A stretch of DNA of 25,659 nt from Mnemiopsis leidyi. Taxonomy: Eukaryota; Ctenophora; Tentaculata; Lobata; Bolinopsidae. Under the pieces are notes generated by a model. The model made no database searches and was not told the origin of the DNA. It saw only the letters and a program-made list of their open reading frames with translations. The translations under genes were made by a program, and so were the position numbers. The stretch covers positions 279,281-304,939 of the forward strand of contig JH155759.1 of assembly GCA_000226015.1 (NCBI GenBank), in the 5' to 3' direction. Shown piece by piece: positions 10,767-19,278 of the stretch; positions within the stretch are counted from its first letter, which is position 1, and every line of letters begins with the position of its first letter.

Positions 10767-11014
10767 ATTGCGGGTGAGATTTTTAGTTGTTACAAGTTAG
10801 CTTGAATCGCTCACATGATCATTTTGTTATGTTTGACGTTGGTTAGTGATTAAACATGCACGCAACGAGATTTGATATTGTAATGACATTAAATTATGAG
10901 CTTTGATGCGGCCAACATCAATTGTTATAGTGATTTTGACTCAATCTTAATGCTTAATTCGATCAACTTTTGATTGAGACGATTAAAGACAATCCTCACA
11001 TTGTCATTATCCTT

Positions 11015-11020
11015 AATAAA
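11015..11020 (+). terminator. Candidate polyadenylation signal AATAAA
   Basis: AATAAA lies about 250 nt downstream of the stop at 10766, a plausible 3' UTR distance for the 7TM receptor-like gene. Cleavage site and downstream GU-rich element were not established. Confidence 0.35.
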
Positions 11021-12099
11021 AATTTCATGCAGAAAAAGGAAGATAAACTTGTGACTGTTAGGATGAAATTCTATTGGACTGTAAATTGTGAAATAAGGTT
11101 TTCGACTGAAGAACAATTATTTTACGTATGATCTGAGGTATTTAAATATGTGTGGATCTCTTTTTGAATTGAGTTGTATAAAGAACTATAACAAAGATTG
11201 TCTTCGAAAATGTTAGCTATATAGTTATAGTTGCAAAGGAAGTTATATATATAGTTGCAAATCGCACAAGTGGCTGTAGTCGCACAAGTAGTTCAAGTAG
11301 CTAAATTCGCTCAGCTATCTATAGTCCCACAGTAAGCAATGCTTATCAGGAATTAACGAAATCTTGCAAAACTGCAGAGTTATCAACACAACTACACAAG
11401 GCACTGCCTTGTACCTAATAGTCCGGTAACTTACCAACTTGGTCATCATGACATAGAAACCTCTGTCCAATGCATCCATGGGAGGAAGCGATACCTTGAA
11501 GTCCAGGCAGTAAAATAAGTAAGACACTGCAGGACTATCGCTAGCTCGCTACTGCAACGAAACTTCCCGAGAAAGCTTACATAGTTTGTTATCTTACGAT
11601 AAATCGGTTTAAAAGTATAGTTAAAGTAAAACAGTCATCAGAGCTAAAAAATGGCTAATCATACAACTTTGTTTTTCAACAGCATTATGTTTGTAAATAA
11701 ATGAGCTGCGCCTGCAGGTTTTTGAGGTCGAAAATATGTTACCCAGGTTAAACGGTGAGAAATATTTTTTAGATTTCATCACAGTTAAAGTAGACATCGA
11801 AACTGTCGACAAAGGCAAAGTTAATGAAAATAATTTTTTAAGTCTATCGAAACATGGTAAGTTTATGCTCACCCTGATTTGCACTTATAAGTGTTTGTCT
11901 GCGGTTTCCATATTATGTTATCCTCAGACCACACGTTTGAAATTTGGATGGTACTATACAATTTACAGTGAAAAATGAAATGCACAGTTCAAAACAAGTC
12001 AAATAGTTTTCCAAAAAAACAAATCTTGAAATAATTCAAAAAGGACGGCTCTTCATCCCCAATAATTCTCGCTAAAACTAAATATTTCTCAATCCCATC
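11021..12099. other. No recognisable gene (convergent intergenic region)
   Basis: Lies between the 3' ends of the + strand 7TM gene and the minus-strand kringle gene. It holds AT-rich degenerate repeats around 11205-11330 (AGTTGCAAR and TCGCACAAGTAG phrases). Open frames of 70-87 codons occur on both strands without domains. The kringle gene's 3' UTR presumably occupies its right end, but I see no AATAAA on that strand there. Confidence 0.5.
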
Positions 12100-12503
12100 C
12101 TAACTCTGGTCATAGTAGGAGTAGGTCTTCTTGGAGCAATACGGGATGCCACAGTAGTCCCACCTCATGAACAGGTTGGTGGTGTAACACCAGGCAGCGG
12201 ACTCCCCCGCTGGGTTCCTGCAGTGGTTGTGAGGTCCTATACCCATGCTGGAGTATCCAGACGTGTGGTAGCCGTGAGGGTGGGGGAAGTCACTGTCCCA
12301 GTTCTGGCAGTTCTTCCCACCGCGGGTCTTGCTGACGGTACCCCGGTAGAGGGACCCGTCTCCGTCCACACAGTCTCGGTTCCAGATACAAGCAGGTACG
12401 TCACAGTACTCCCATTCTGTGTCCGGGTCGTTTGTGTAGCACCAGGGTCGGGCTTTGTGGCCCTCTGGGGGTGGTTCGAGTGTTACAGGGTCCTTCATCC
12501 CTC
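12100..12503 (-). CDS. Exon 4 of the kringle gene: second half of kringle 1, kringle 2, stop
   Basis: It starts after AG at 12505-12504 (adding GG before Met-Lys-Asp) or at 12502-12501 (adding G); both keep the frame and differ by one residue. It completes kringle 1 (RPWCYT, EWEYCDVPAC) and encodes all of kringle 2 (from RDCVDGDG to GIPYC). The stop is TAG at 12100-12102. The 105-nt intron interrupts kringle 1 between its third and fourth cysteines. Confidence 0.9.
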
Positions 12504-15500
12504 CTCGATTCTACAATTTTTAACGAATTTGGAAAAAAATTAAACACCAAATTGATCTGATTGATCTTAGAGGTGGCTAAAAAGTGTTGAACTTAGATGA
12601 GAGAGTACCTGGATTTCTGCAGAAGTTGTGCAGCATCCCGAGACCATCCTTGTGAGGGTGAGGGTGAGTAACGTTCCACATCTGGCAGGATCTTCCGCTC
12701 AAGGTGTAGTCCCTGGTTCCTCGGTAGTTCTCTCCGTTCTCCGTGAAGCAAAACTCGTCGTTAACCTTGGTCTTGGCGCTAAGAGCTCCGTTGTAGTTCA
12801 GCAGGAACTGCAGGTCGGAGTACTCCCCACCCTCGGAGATAAACTTGCTGAACCCTCTGCCGTTCTCTCTGCTGTAGATAGTCCAGTCTCCTCGGAACAC
12901 TCTCACCGAGTAGATCACCTCCTCCAGCCTGTCGGTAGAGTCGTAGACTTCGATCTTGCGACCTCCGAAGTTCTTCATGGTGTATCCAGCGAGGACAGGT
13001 CCCTGACAGTCACTCTTGCTGTTCGACCCGGTAGCGTAGGTGAAGTGGGTGTCCGGACAGTTGTCGCAGAAACTCGCTCTCTCGAACTCAGTGTATTGTC
13101 CTAGGGGACACTCCGTGCACTCAGGACTGTTGATGATGTCACTGAATGAGCCTGGTTCGCATTTCACACACATCTCCTCTCCTCCTACGTACCTGAACCC
13201 TGGAGGACACTGCTCCCAGTAACACTGAGACGGCTGGGTCGACCCTAGAGACTTGGTGGTTTTGCCCCAGATGCAGCTCTTACAATTGGTGCTTCTTTCT
13301 TCCGGTTGGTAGTACCCTCTGGAGCAGAGATCGCACGAGACAGCTTTGTCTACAGCAGCGTATCGGCCAGGTTGGCAGATATCACACGCAGCCTGACCCT
13401 CCTTAGCGGCGCTGGATCCCGCCAGACATGGCTTGCAGAGAGTCTGTCCGGTCAGGTCCTGGTAGAAACCGGGCGGACAGGGTTTACACTCTTCCTGAGC
13501 TTCAATCTCGGAGAAGTGTCCTGTAGCGCAGGGAGTACACTCCACATTACCAGACCCCTCCGAGAAGGTTCCTGCCGGACAGAAATGACAGTAGTCCTCA
13601 CCCTCTTTGTCTCCGTAAGTCCTGGGAGGACACGGCTCGCACCTGTCCTGCCCTACCAGGTTCTGGAACTGTCCTACAGGACATGGGGTACAGGAAGTCT
13701 GCCCCGCTTCCCTGTTGTAGTATCCCTTAGTACAGGCCTCACACTCGGTAGCCCCAGTGGAGTTGGTGAAGTACCCTGCCTGACAGGCTCTACACCCCTC
13801 TCCTGGCTGGTCCCCGAAAGTGCCAACTTCGCAAGGTTTACAGGAGGTCTGACCTATCTGGTCCTGGTAAGATCCTGCTGGACAAGGCTTACACTCACTC
13901 TGACTCTCCTCGTCCAGGTATGTGTTTATCGGACACTCCGTACACACTGCAGACCCGGGCTGGTCTGCGAACCTTCCCTCGGGACAGGGCACGCAGAAGT
14001 CAAACCCGGCCCGGTCTTGGTATGTTCCCACCGGACATGGGTCGCAGTTTAGGGATCCCATCTTGTCGGTGAAGTAACCTTCAGCACATGGTTTACATTC
14101 CTCGTTACCGGTAGTGTCTGCGTAGTGTCCGTTAGTGCAGGGCAGACAAACTGTCCTGTTGTCTGAACTGTGGGTCTGGATCGGACACTCTTCACACACT
14201 GCCGCTCCTGCCTGCGACACATGTCCTGAAATGTTGAAGTTTACTTGTTAGCACTTTGTTTGTAAAGAGTGGACTTGTGGCTAGTTATATTGAGAACTGA
14301 TGAGCTTAGCTCGCGATCCTTGATTGTCAATCCATTAATTCTTGGAATTTCTGAAATTTCTAGAAGTTTTTAGCAACGACCTGAGAAAATTAACTTAACT
14401 ACGTCCTAAAAAGAATCGAACTGACATGGCAGCTGTGAGATATCGCACCCATCCCTTCTTGCTATACGCCAAAGTTTGACAGTATTGTCTAACAGGTGGC
14501 CGATTGTAAAAATAACTACGAAACTCTTATAGTCCTTTATGAGGCCTGTTGGCATAGATTTTGCGACCCTCCTTTATTCAACGATTATCGAAGTTTCAAA
14601 GAAATATAATCTGCGATTTTTCACAAGTCCGACCACTACTCACGTGCTATAAAAAGAGATCCAAGTATATCTCTAACTGATTAAGTCTCAACTATCGACA
14701 ATGAAGGTTCTCCTCCTAACCCTCCTCTCCCTCGTCCCCCTGGTCTACACAGACGACTGTAACATTGACAACACAGACATGTGGTGGGGAGACATCGGCA
14801 ACTACAAAGCCAACAGTTTCCTGGAATGTAAAGCTGCCTGCCGGGTCAACTCCGCCTGCCAGGCGGTAGTGTATTTCAAGTCTGGAGCAGATCGGGGACG
14901 GTGCTGGTTGAAAAACGGAAACTACGGTTCCCCCGGCTTCAACTCCGGCTGTATAGCCGCCAAGAAGCCTTGTATCACTCTGGAGGAACCCTGTCCGGCG
15001 GGGCAGTACAAGACTTCCACCACCACGTGCGGGACTTGCAGGAGGAACCAGTACAGCCGGGCTGGTGCTAGCTCCTGCTCCCCCTGCCCCCTGGGAACTG
15101 TATCGGAACCTGGATCGGACAACTGTACTCCTTGCGGCAAGGGTCGCTTCAGGAACAGCAACCTGGAGTACTGTATGGACTGCAAGTTGGGCTCATACAA
15201 CGACCTGGACCAAGCTTCCACCTGCAAGCCCTGCCCGGAGGGAGGGGACCTCACCTCCGGAGCTGAGGCTCCAGAAGAGTGCAGCTATCAAGACAAACCA
15301 GAGTGTCCCTACGAGCTGGTGCCTCCTGGTAGGACTCTGGAGACAGCGAGACAGGCTTGTCAGGGGGACAACTCTTGTGTGGGCGTCCTCTGTCACGTGA
15401 CCATTGAGGGATACTGCAAAGTCGCCAGGAGTCTGGAGACTGAGAAGTTCTGGAGACTCATTTGAAGATTGTTGGTTATTGAACATTTTGTTGCATAGAA

Positions 15501-15941
15501 ATTAGATACGAAAATTCCCTGCCCAGTGTTTATTTTATTTCTGTTTGCAGATCATCAATTTTTTCCCGTTTAGTGACCATATCAATTATCATTGCATGTC
15601 CTGTTACTATCAGGTTTAATTTTTAGAGATATTTTGCAAACCTGGATCGCAAGAAACACAATTTTCTCCTGATGAATCTACCGTGAAGCCAGCATCACAT
15701 TGAAGCCCCTGAAATCAGAAAAATTTTGTTTAAACAAACAATCGGGCAAATATAGTATTATTCTGGAGTTTAGGAAATGATCCGCGATACTCGCCCCGAT
15801 TTTACTGATTCCTTACAATTTCGGAAAGCTTTTAGGTCCCAAAATTGCAAGTCTGAATCTGATGGTGAAATTTTCAGTAACATTGAAAACCCAAACCTGT
15901 GCAGCCAGAAATAGGCAAGGTAACACCAAGAGGAACTTCAT
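12100..15941 (-). CDS. Secreted multidomain protein: ephrin-receptor-like cysteine repeats, beta/gamma-crystallin-like domain, two kringles
   Basis: Four exons join in frame: 15941-15897, 15708-15642, 14225-12609 and 12503 (or 12500)-12100, with intron phases 0, 1 and 1. The predicted product is about 710 residues. Order: signal peptide (1-15 plus a few residues); 23 CxxC motifs about 16 residues apart (about 19-445), typical of the ephrin-receptor-like/GCC2-GCC3 repeat; an 80-residue domain (about 446-527) with two Greek-key-like signatures, NFGGRKIEV and GDWTIYSRENGRGFSKF followed by GGEYSDL, as in beta/gamma-crystallins; kringle 1 (530-615) and kringle 2 (621-699), each with all six cysteines; and an 11-residue tail. 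There is no transmembrane segment, so it should be secreted. Kringles bind proteins, often through exposed lysines. Here the usual Asp pair before and after the fifth cysteine is Glu/Asp in kringle 1 and Asp/Gly in kringle 2, so lysine binding is uncertain. No protease domain follows. The 1416-bp second intron contains a whole gene on the other strand. Confidence 0.85.
12609..14225 (-). CDS. Exon 3 of the kringle gene: cysteine repeats, crystallin-like domain, first half of kringle 1
   Basis: A 1617-nt exon with acceptor TTTCAG at 14227-14226 and donor GTACTC at 12608. It carries most of the CxxCPxGxYxDxxG-type repeats, one irregular CYWEQC repeat near the end of the array, the crystallin-like domain, and kringle 1 up to CRNP. 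Several + strand open frames (for example 13306-14052) overlap it and are antisense shadows of the repeat. Confidence 0.92.
14226..14640. other. Intron sequence of the kringle gene and upstream region of the nested gene
   Basis: AT-rich with no open frame of note. It serves both as the 3' part of the host gene's second intron (acceptor at 14226-14227 on the minus strand) and as the proximal upstream region of the nested + strand gene. Confidence 0.6.
14641..14646 (+). promoter_or_regulatory. E-box CACGTG next to a TATA box
   Basis: A perfect palindromic CACGTG sits immediately upstream of the TATA box of the nested gene. Such sites bind basic helix-loop-helix factors. Whether it is used here is unknown. 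Confidence 0.4.
14648..14656 (+). promoter_or_regulatory. TATA box of the nested secreted-protein gene
   Basis: TATAAAAAG lies 45 nt before the ATG at 14701, predicting a transcription start near 14678-14682 and a leader of about 20 nt. This is a strong core promoter signal, and it shows that the nested gene has its own promoter inside the host gene's intron. Confidence 0.7.
14701..15467 (+). CDS. Secreted PAN/Apple-like protein with ephrin-receptor-like cysteine repeats, nested in an intron
   Basis: Intronless open frame of 254 residues with A at -3 of its ATG; the stop is TGA at 15465-15467. Residues 1-17 form a signal peptide. Residues 20-84 resemble a PAN/Apple module: six cysteines, the helix phrase FLECKAACRVNSACQAVVY and GRCWLKN. 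Five CxxC motifs follow (CGTC 110, CSPC 126, CTPC 142, CMDC 158, CKPC 175) at 16-17 residue spacing, the same type of repeat as in the surrounding minus-strand gene. The end (202-240) has TARQAC, five residues, then CVGV and a later GYCKVA, like a second degenerate PAN module. There is no membrane anchor. PAN modules and such repeats mediate protein or carbohydrate contacts outside the cell; the specific ligand cannot be inferred. The gene lies wholly within the host's second intron in opposite orientation. No canonical AATAAA is seen before the host's exon 2. Confidence 0.85.
15642..15708 (-). CDS. Exon 2 of the kringle gene: first cysteine repeat
   Basis: A 67-nt exon encoding GLQCDAGFTVDSS then GENCVSCDP, with acceptor ATTTCAG and donor GTTTGC in phase 1. 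The split Gly codon joins exactly to the GA at the start of exon 3 and restores a repeat reading CDPGHVSQAG. This phase match and the shared motif support the long intron across the nested gene. Confidence 0.75.
15897..15941 (-). CDS. Exon 1 of the kringle gene: signal peptide
   Basis: Fifteen codons from ATG (MKFLLVLPCLFLAAQ), a textbook hydrophobic signal-peptide core. The exon ends in CACAG followed by donor GTTTGG, phase 0. A purine (G) lies at -3 of the ATG. It was identified because it joins in phase to the next exon 188 nt downstream. Confidence 0.7.
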
Positions 15942-18909
15942 CACGCAATCAAATGTACGATAATCCTCTCTCAAACTGTGAAACATCTGTCCCTCTGGGG
16001 TTATCCCTGGACCAGGTCGACCGGAGGTCTACTAGGTGTCAGATTTAGCACCTATCCAGACTTTCTAATTTGTGCATTTACTCCCCCTAATTCGTTTTCT
16101 TCGTCATCAAGCCTGGTTACTGGTAGCTAACCTAGATAATTGGTTTTCAGTCTAAATTTATGGGTATTTTTAGTTTAAAGCAGAACTGTCTGTATGTACT
16201 TTTCCTTATAGTCACAAATAAGATCCAAATGATAATTATAATGTTTTATGAAATGTTATCAATCCTTACGCGATATATACAGCTCCGAATTTCCGAAACA
16301 ACTCTAGTTCTGTCAAGCACCCATCCTCAGCTATCAAGATCATCAATTTGTCCGGTCTGGGTTTAAGACATACAGCTCCAAATGAGGAAAGTAAACCACC
16401 AGATCTAGAGGACAGCTTTTGATAGATGAAAGTTTGGAGAAATTAAATGTAACGTCTGTTGGAAGACAGTCCGCTTGACTATCATAATCTTCCAATATTC
16501 CTTCATATCTGGTAAAAGTTTAAATTCTATGCCAACGACAATACTGAGTTCTGTATAAATAAAACCGCTGAAAACCTTAACGCGAGATCTAGCCTCGTAT
16601 GATATCATTTACCAAGCAAAAAATGTGACAAAAGAAAAGCCGTGTATTCTTTTTTTAATTTCAATGAATATTATTTGGCACAGCAACATCAATTAGTATA
16701 ACAAATTAATATAATCTTCCAAATATTCCAAAATATATCGCTTCACTCAGAAATTGACATAATAATCGCGCATTTTGGGATCCATGATTATACCCTTCAG
16801 CAAAGTTGATAACAGTGAGACCTAGGTCCTAACCTTCGGAACCCGGACCTCAACAGTTATAACTAAAGGTATTCTCATTCTTAAAACGATTGGTTCAGGG
16901 CGGTGAACTATAGTATTAGTAATGTGTGGAAATTTTGCAGAAAACCGTAATACTTGTGTTCTAAAACATACTTGTGTTCTAAAACCTCAAAACGGTTTCA
17001 TGTGTTCCACTGCTCGGTTAAAGTAAACAAAAAGGTGTATGGGTTTTTGTCTGTTGCAGAAGTATATAAAAGTTCCAAAATGAAAGTTTTCATAATATTG
17101 TTTTTACCCCTTAGATATCTTTCGATGAATCATTGATCGCACAAAATAGTCTATTTTGAATTTTAGAATTTTGCATGGCCGGGATTCAAGTTACTGACGT
17201 GTATTGATAGATGATCTTCCGGTCGGCATTTAAGCCATTTATCTCCGAATGAGCAAAAGTTCAACAGAAGTGAGTTTATCGCAGTTGTAGTGGGTGCTGT
17301 TTATTGTTTTGTCTGCTTTGGTAACAGTTTTGGCGGCTGCAGCTAGAATCATGGCGAAATTCCAATTCGTGCCGGGTGGAATCTTAATTTCTCTTGGCCT
17401 GTGACGTTATGTACGCTGATTTTATTTATTTAACAATTATTTTGCTTTGCTTCTATTATATAATGCAATCTCACTCAGATGAAGGGCAGTCATCTGGCAA
17501 TGCCAGATTTTGGTATCTTTCCCCTCTCGGACGGGCTGGTCCAGCTGTTCATTGCGAGAGGGGATGTGACATCCATTTTTCTTTTCGCTTCGTTTGGCTC
17601 CAGAGATAACACAAGTTATATCACGTGCGTATTCTTATAGTGGCAAGTGCAAATAACTGCAAATGCAATAATTGTTCAAGACAAATCCTATCTAAACCAT
17701 TGAATTGGCTGTTGATATCACTTCACTGTAGTAAATTTATGCCCGTTTCTATCAGAAGATTGTCGCTTACACAGCCAAAAGTAAGTCAGAATAAGACAAA
17801 CAAAGAGAAGAAACTTTTTCTGCACATAGAAATATTAGAAATACTTCTGGGACCTTGTTTAATCGCCGAAAAAGAAAATTCCTATCACTTTACGCCCTTG
17901 CAATTTGCAAACTGTTGTAAATGTAAGCGATAAAATATCTCTCCAATCTTGAAAATTTTTTTTCCTTTTGAGCAATTTTCTAAAAAATGCGCGATTGCTC
18001 CGAATTATTCCGTGGTGAAATTGTCCACACTTCTAAGACCTGTTCTTTCCAAATTTGGGTCTGACCAAACGTGAAAATAACGCAAAATGTAACTAGATTT
18101 TTGTCACCTCATGCGTTCTCTTCTATAAGTGTCACGTTTATAAATAAATATTTTCAAATAAATAAATAAGAATCTGTCGTTTACAGGTTCACAAATAAGC
18201 AGTTATAAGTTAATTCTTCCACATATAAAATGTCATTGCTACTCCTCTCTAAGTCTTATATGAATAGTTCAATGAGTAGTTACATGACTGCGTTAGAATC
18301 ACACAAGGTTATAATCATGATAATGTATAAGTAAGGGAGATTTTCCTAGTCTTCTAACTGCGACTATAATTGTGTATAGAAGAACAACACTTTATTGGAA
18401 TAGAATAATATTCTTCAGAAAAAGTGCCGGTCTACAATAATTTGTATGAAAGAATTTTCGAAAATGTTAAAGTTCTTGATATTTTCAACGTTACTATCAT
18501 ACAAATAGTTTGAAAACGAACATGATAAACTTTAACCTTTGTCGCACATTGTAATTAAATTTTTAAGGATTTAGATTTCTTTGCTCACTCTACTAGGCTG
18601 CGGTCGCAGTAAGAAGATAAAGAATATATCCCTTTCTTATATCCTAATTCTTAAAGAAGATATAAAACTATAAAAGTCGAGGTACAGCTCACAGAGCTTG
18701 TTGATCTTGTTCACAGTGCTGTAGAGTAACAAATGTTGGTCATCCTGAATTGATTCGAATTCGTCTTCTTTATGTTGCGGTTAACGTTAGCTACACTTGG
18801 TTTTGTCCGGAAAAACGCTGATCCCTGAACCAAGCACTGTACCACTACCTGCAATTGTGGATTGTAAGGCATGTGACAAATAAAAACGTTTCTTTTTAAA
18901 TTTGAGATT
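15942..18909. other. No recognisable gene; presumed promoter of the kringle gene and intergenic DNA
   Basis: The first few hundred bases to the right of 15941 should include the kringle gene's promoter, but I see no TATA box on that strand. Further on, open frames of 60-102 codons (for example 17625-17933 +) lack domains and have AT-rich random-like composition. A dense cluster of inverted repeats occurs at 17476-17574. A direct repeat of about 15 bp (CTTGTGTTCTAAAAC) occurs twice near 16954-16987. Confidence 0.55.
17476..17574. repeat. Cluster of overlapping inverted repeats
   Basis: Five perfect inverted repeats lie within 99 bp: CAGATGA/TCATCTG (17476-17482, 17490-17496); ATCTGGCA/TGCCAGAT (17492-17499, 17501-17508); CCCCTCTCG/CGAGAGGGG (17521-17529, 17555-17563), which encloses GCTGG/CCAGC (17535-17539, 17541-17545); and GGATGT/ACATCC (17562-17567, 17569-17574). 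The stretch is GC-rich against an AT-rich background. It could be a structured RNA, a regulatory element or the remnant of a mobile element. Confidence 0.6.
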
Positions 18910-18915
18910 TTTATT
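18910..18915 (-). terminator. Candidate polyadenylation signal for the GPCR gene
   Basis: AATAAA on the minus strand, the first such hexamer downstream of the GPCR stop at 19163, giving a 3' UTR of about 250 nt plus the cleavage distance. Assigned by position only. Confidence 0.35.
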
Positions 18916-19162
18916 TTCACTCTCTATAATACAGCGAATGGAAATAGCTAAAAACGGATAGTCAATAAGTTAACGAAGATATTACATAAGTCAAGTGGTT
19001 AATGTATCATCGCTAGACTGATTGACCCTGAATGACTCTCTTATGAATTTACTAAACCAGCATGAGAGAGCTCTTTCAAATCATATCATTAGATCATAGC
19101 TTCAATACATGAAACAATATCATTAATTAAATAAAATCGTTATTTGTGTTCTTCAGATTTGA

Positions 19163-19278
19163 CTAGTTGCTATAAAATACCTCTCTAAAGCTCTTGTAGC
19201 TCATGGTGTAGATGAAAGGGTTGGCGATGACATTTGCTGACAGTGCGAACGAAGAGACCGTCACCATCGACATGTTAC
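19163..19278 (-). CDS. GPCR last exon: helix 7, short tail, stop
   Basis: The acceptor after AACCCAG completes a Gly codon. The exon encodes NMSMVTVSSFALSANVIA then NPFIYTMSYKSFREVF, that is the NPxxY motif and helix 8 start, and stops at TAG 19165-19163. A potential internal donor (AGAGAG|GTATTT) could give an alternative tail if used. Confidence 0.9.

Noticed and set aside
12628..13104. + strand open frame of 158 codons
   Set aside because: Antisense shadow of the crystallin-like and kringle exon.
13306..14052. Long + strand open frame (248 codons) across the cysteine-repeat exon
   Set aside because: It is antisense to a well-supported repeat-coding exon. The periodic codons on the sense strand remove stops on the other strand. 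The translation has no domain.
18711..18920. Minus-strand 69-codon frame downstream of the GPCR
   Set aside because: It overlaps the presumed 3' end of the receptor transcript. The composition is not distinctive and no family is recognised.
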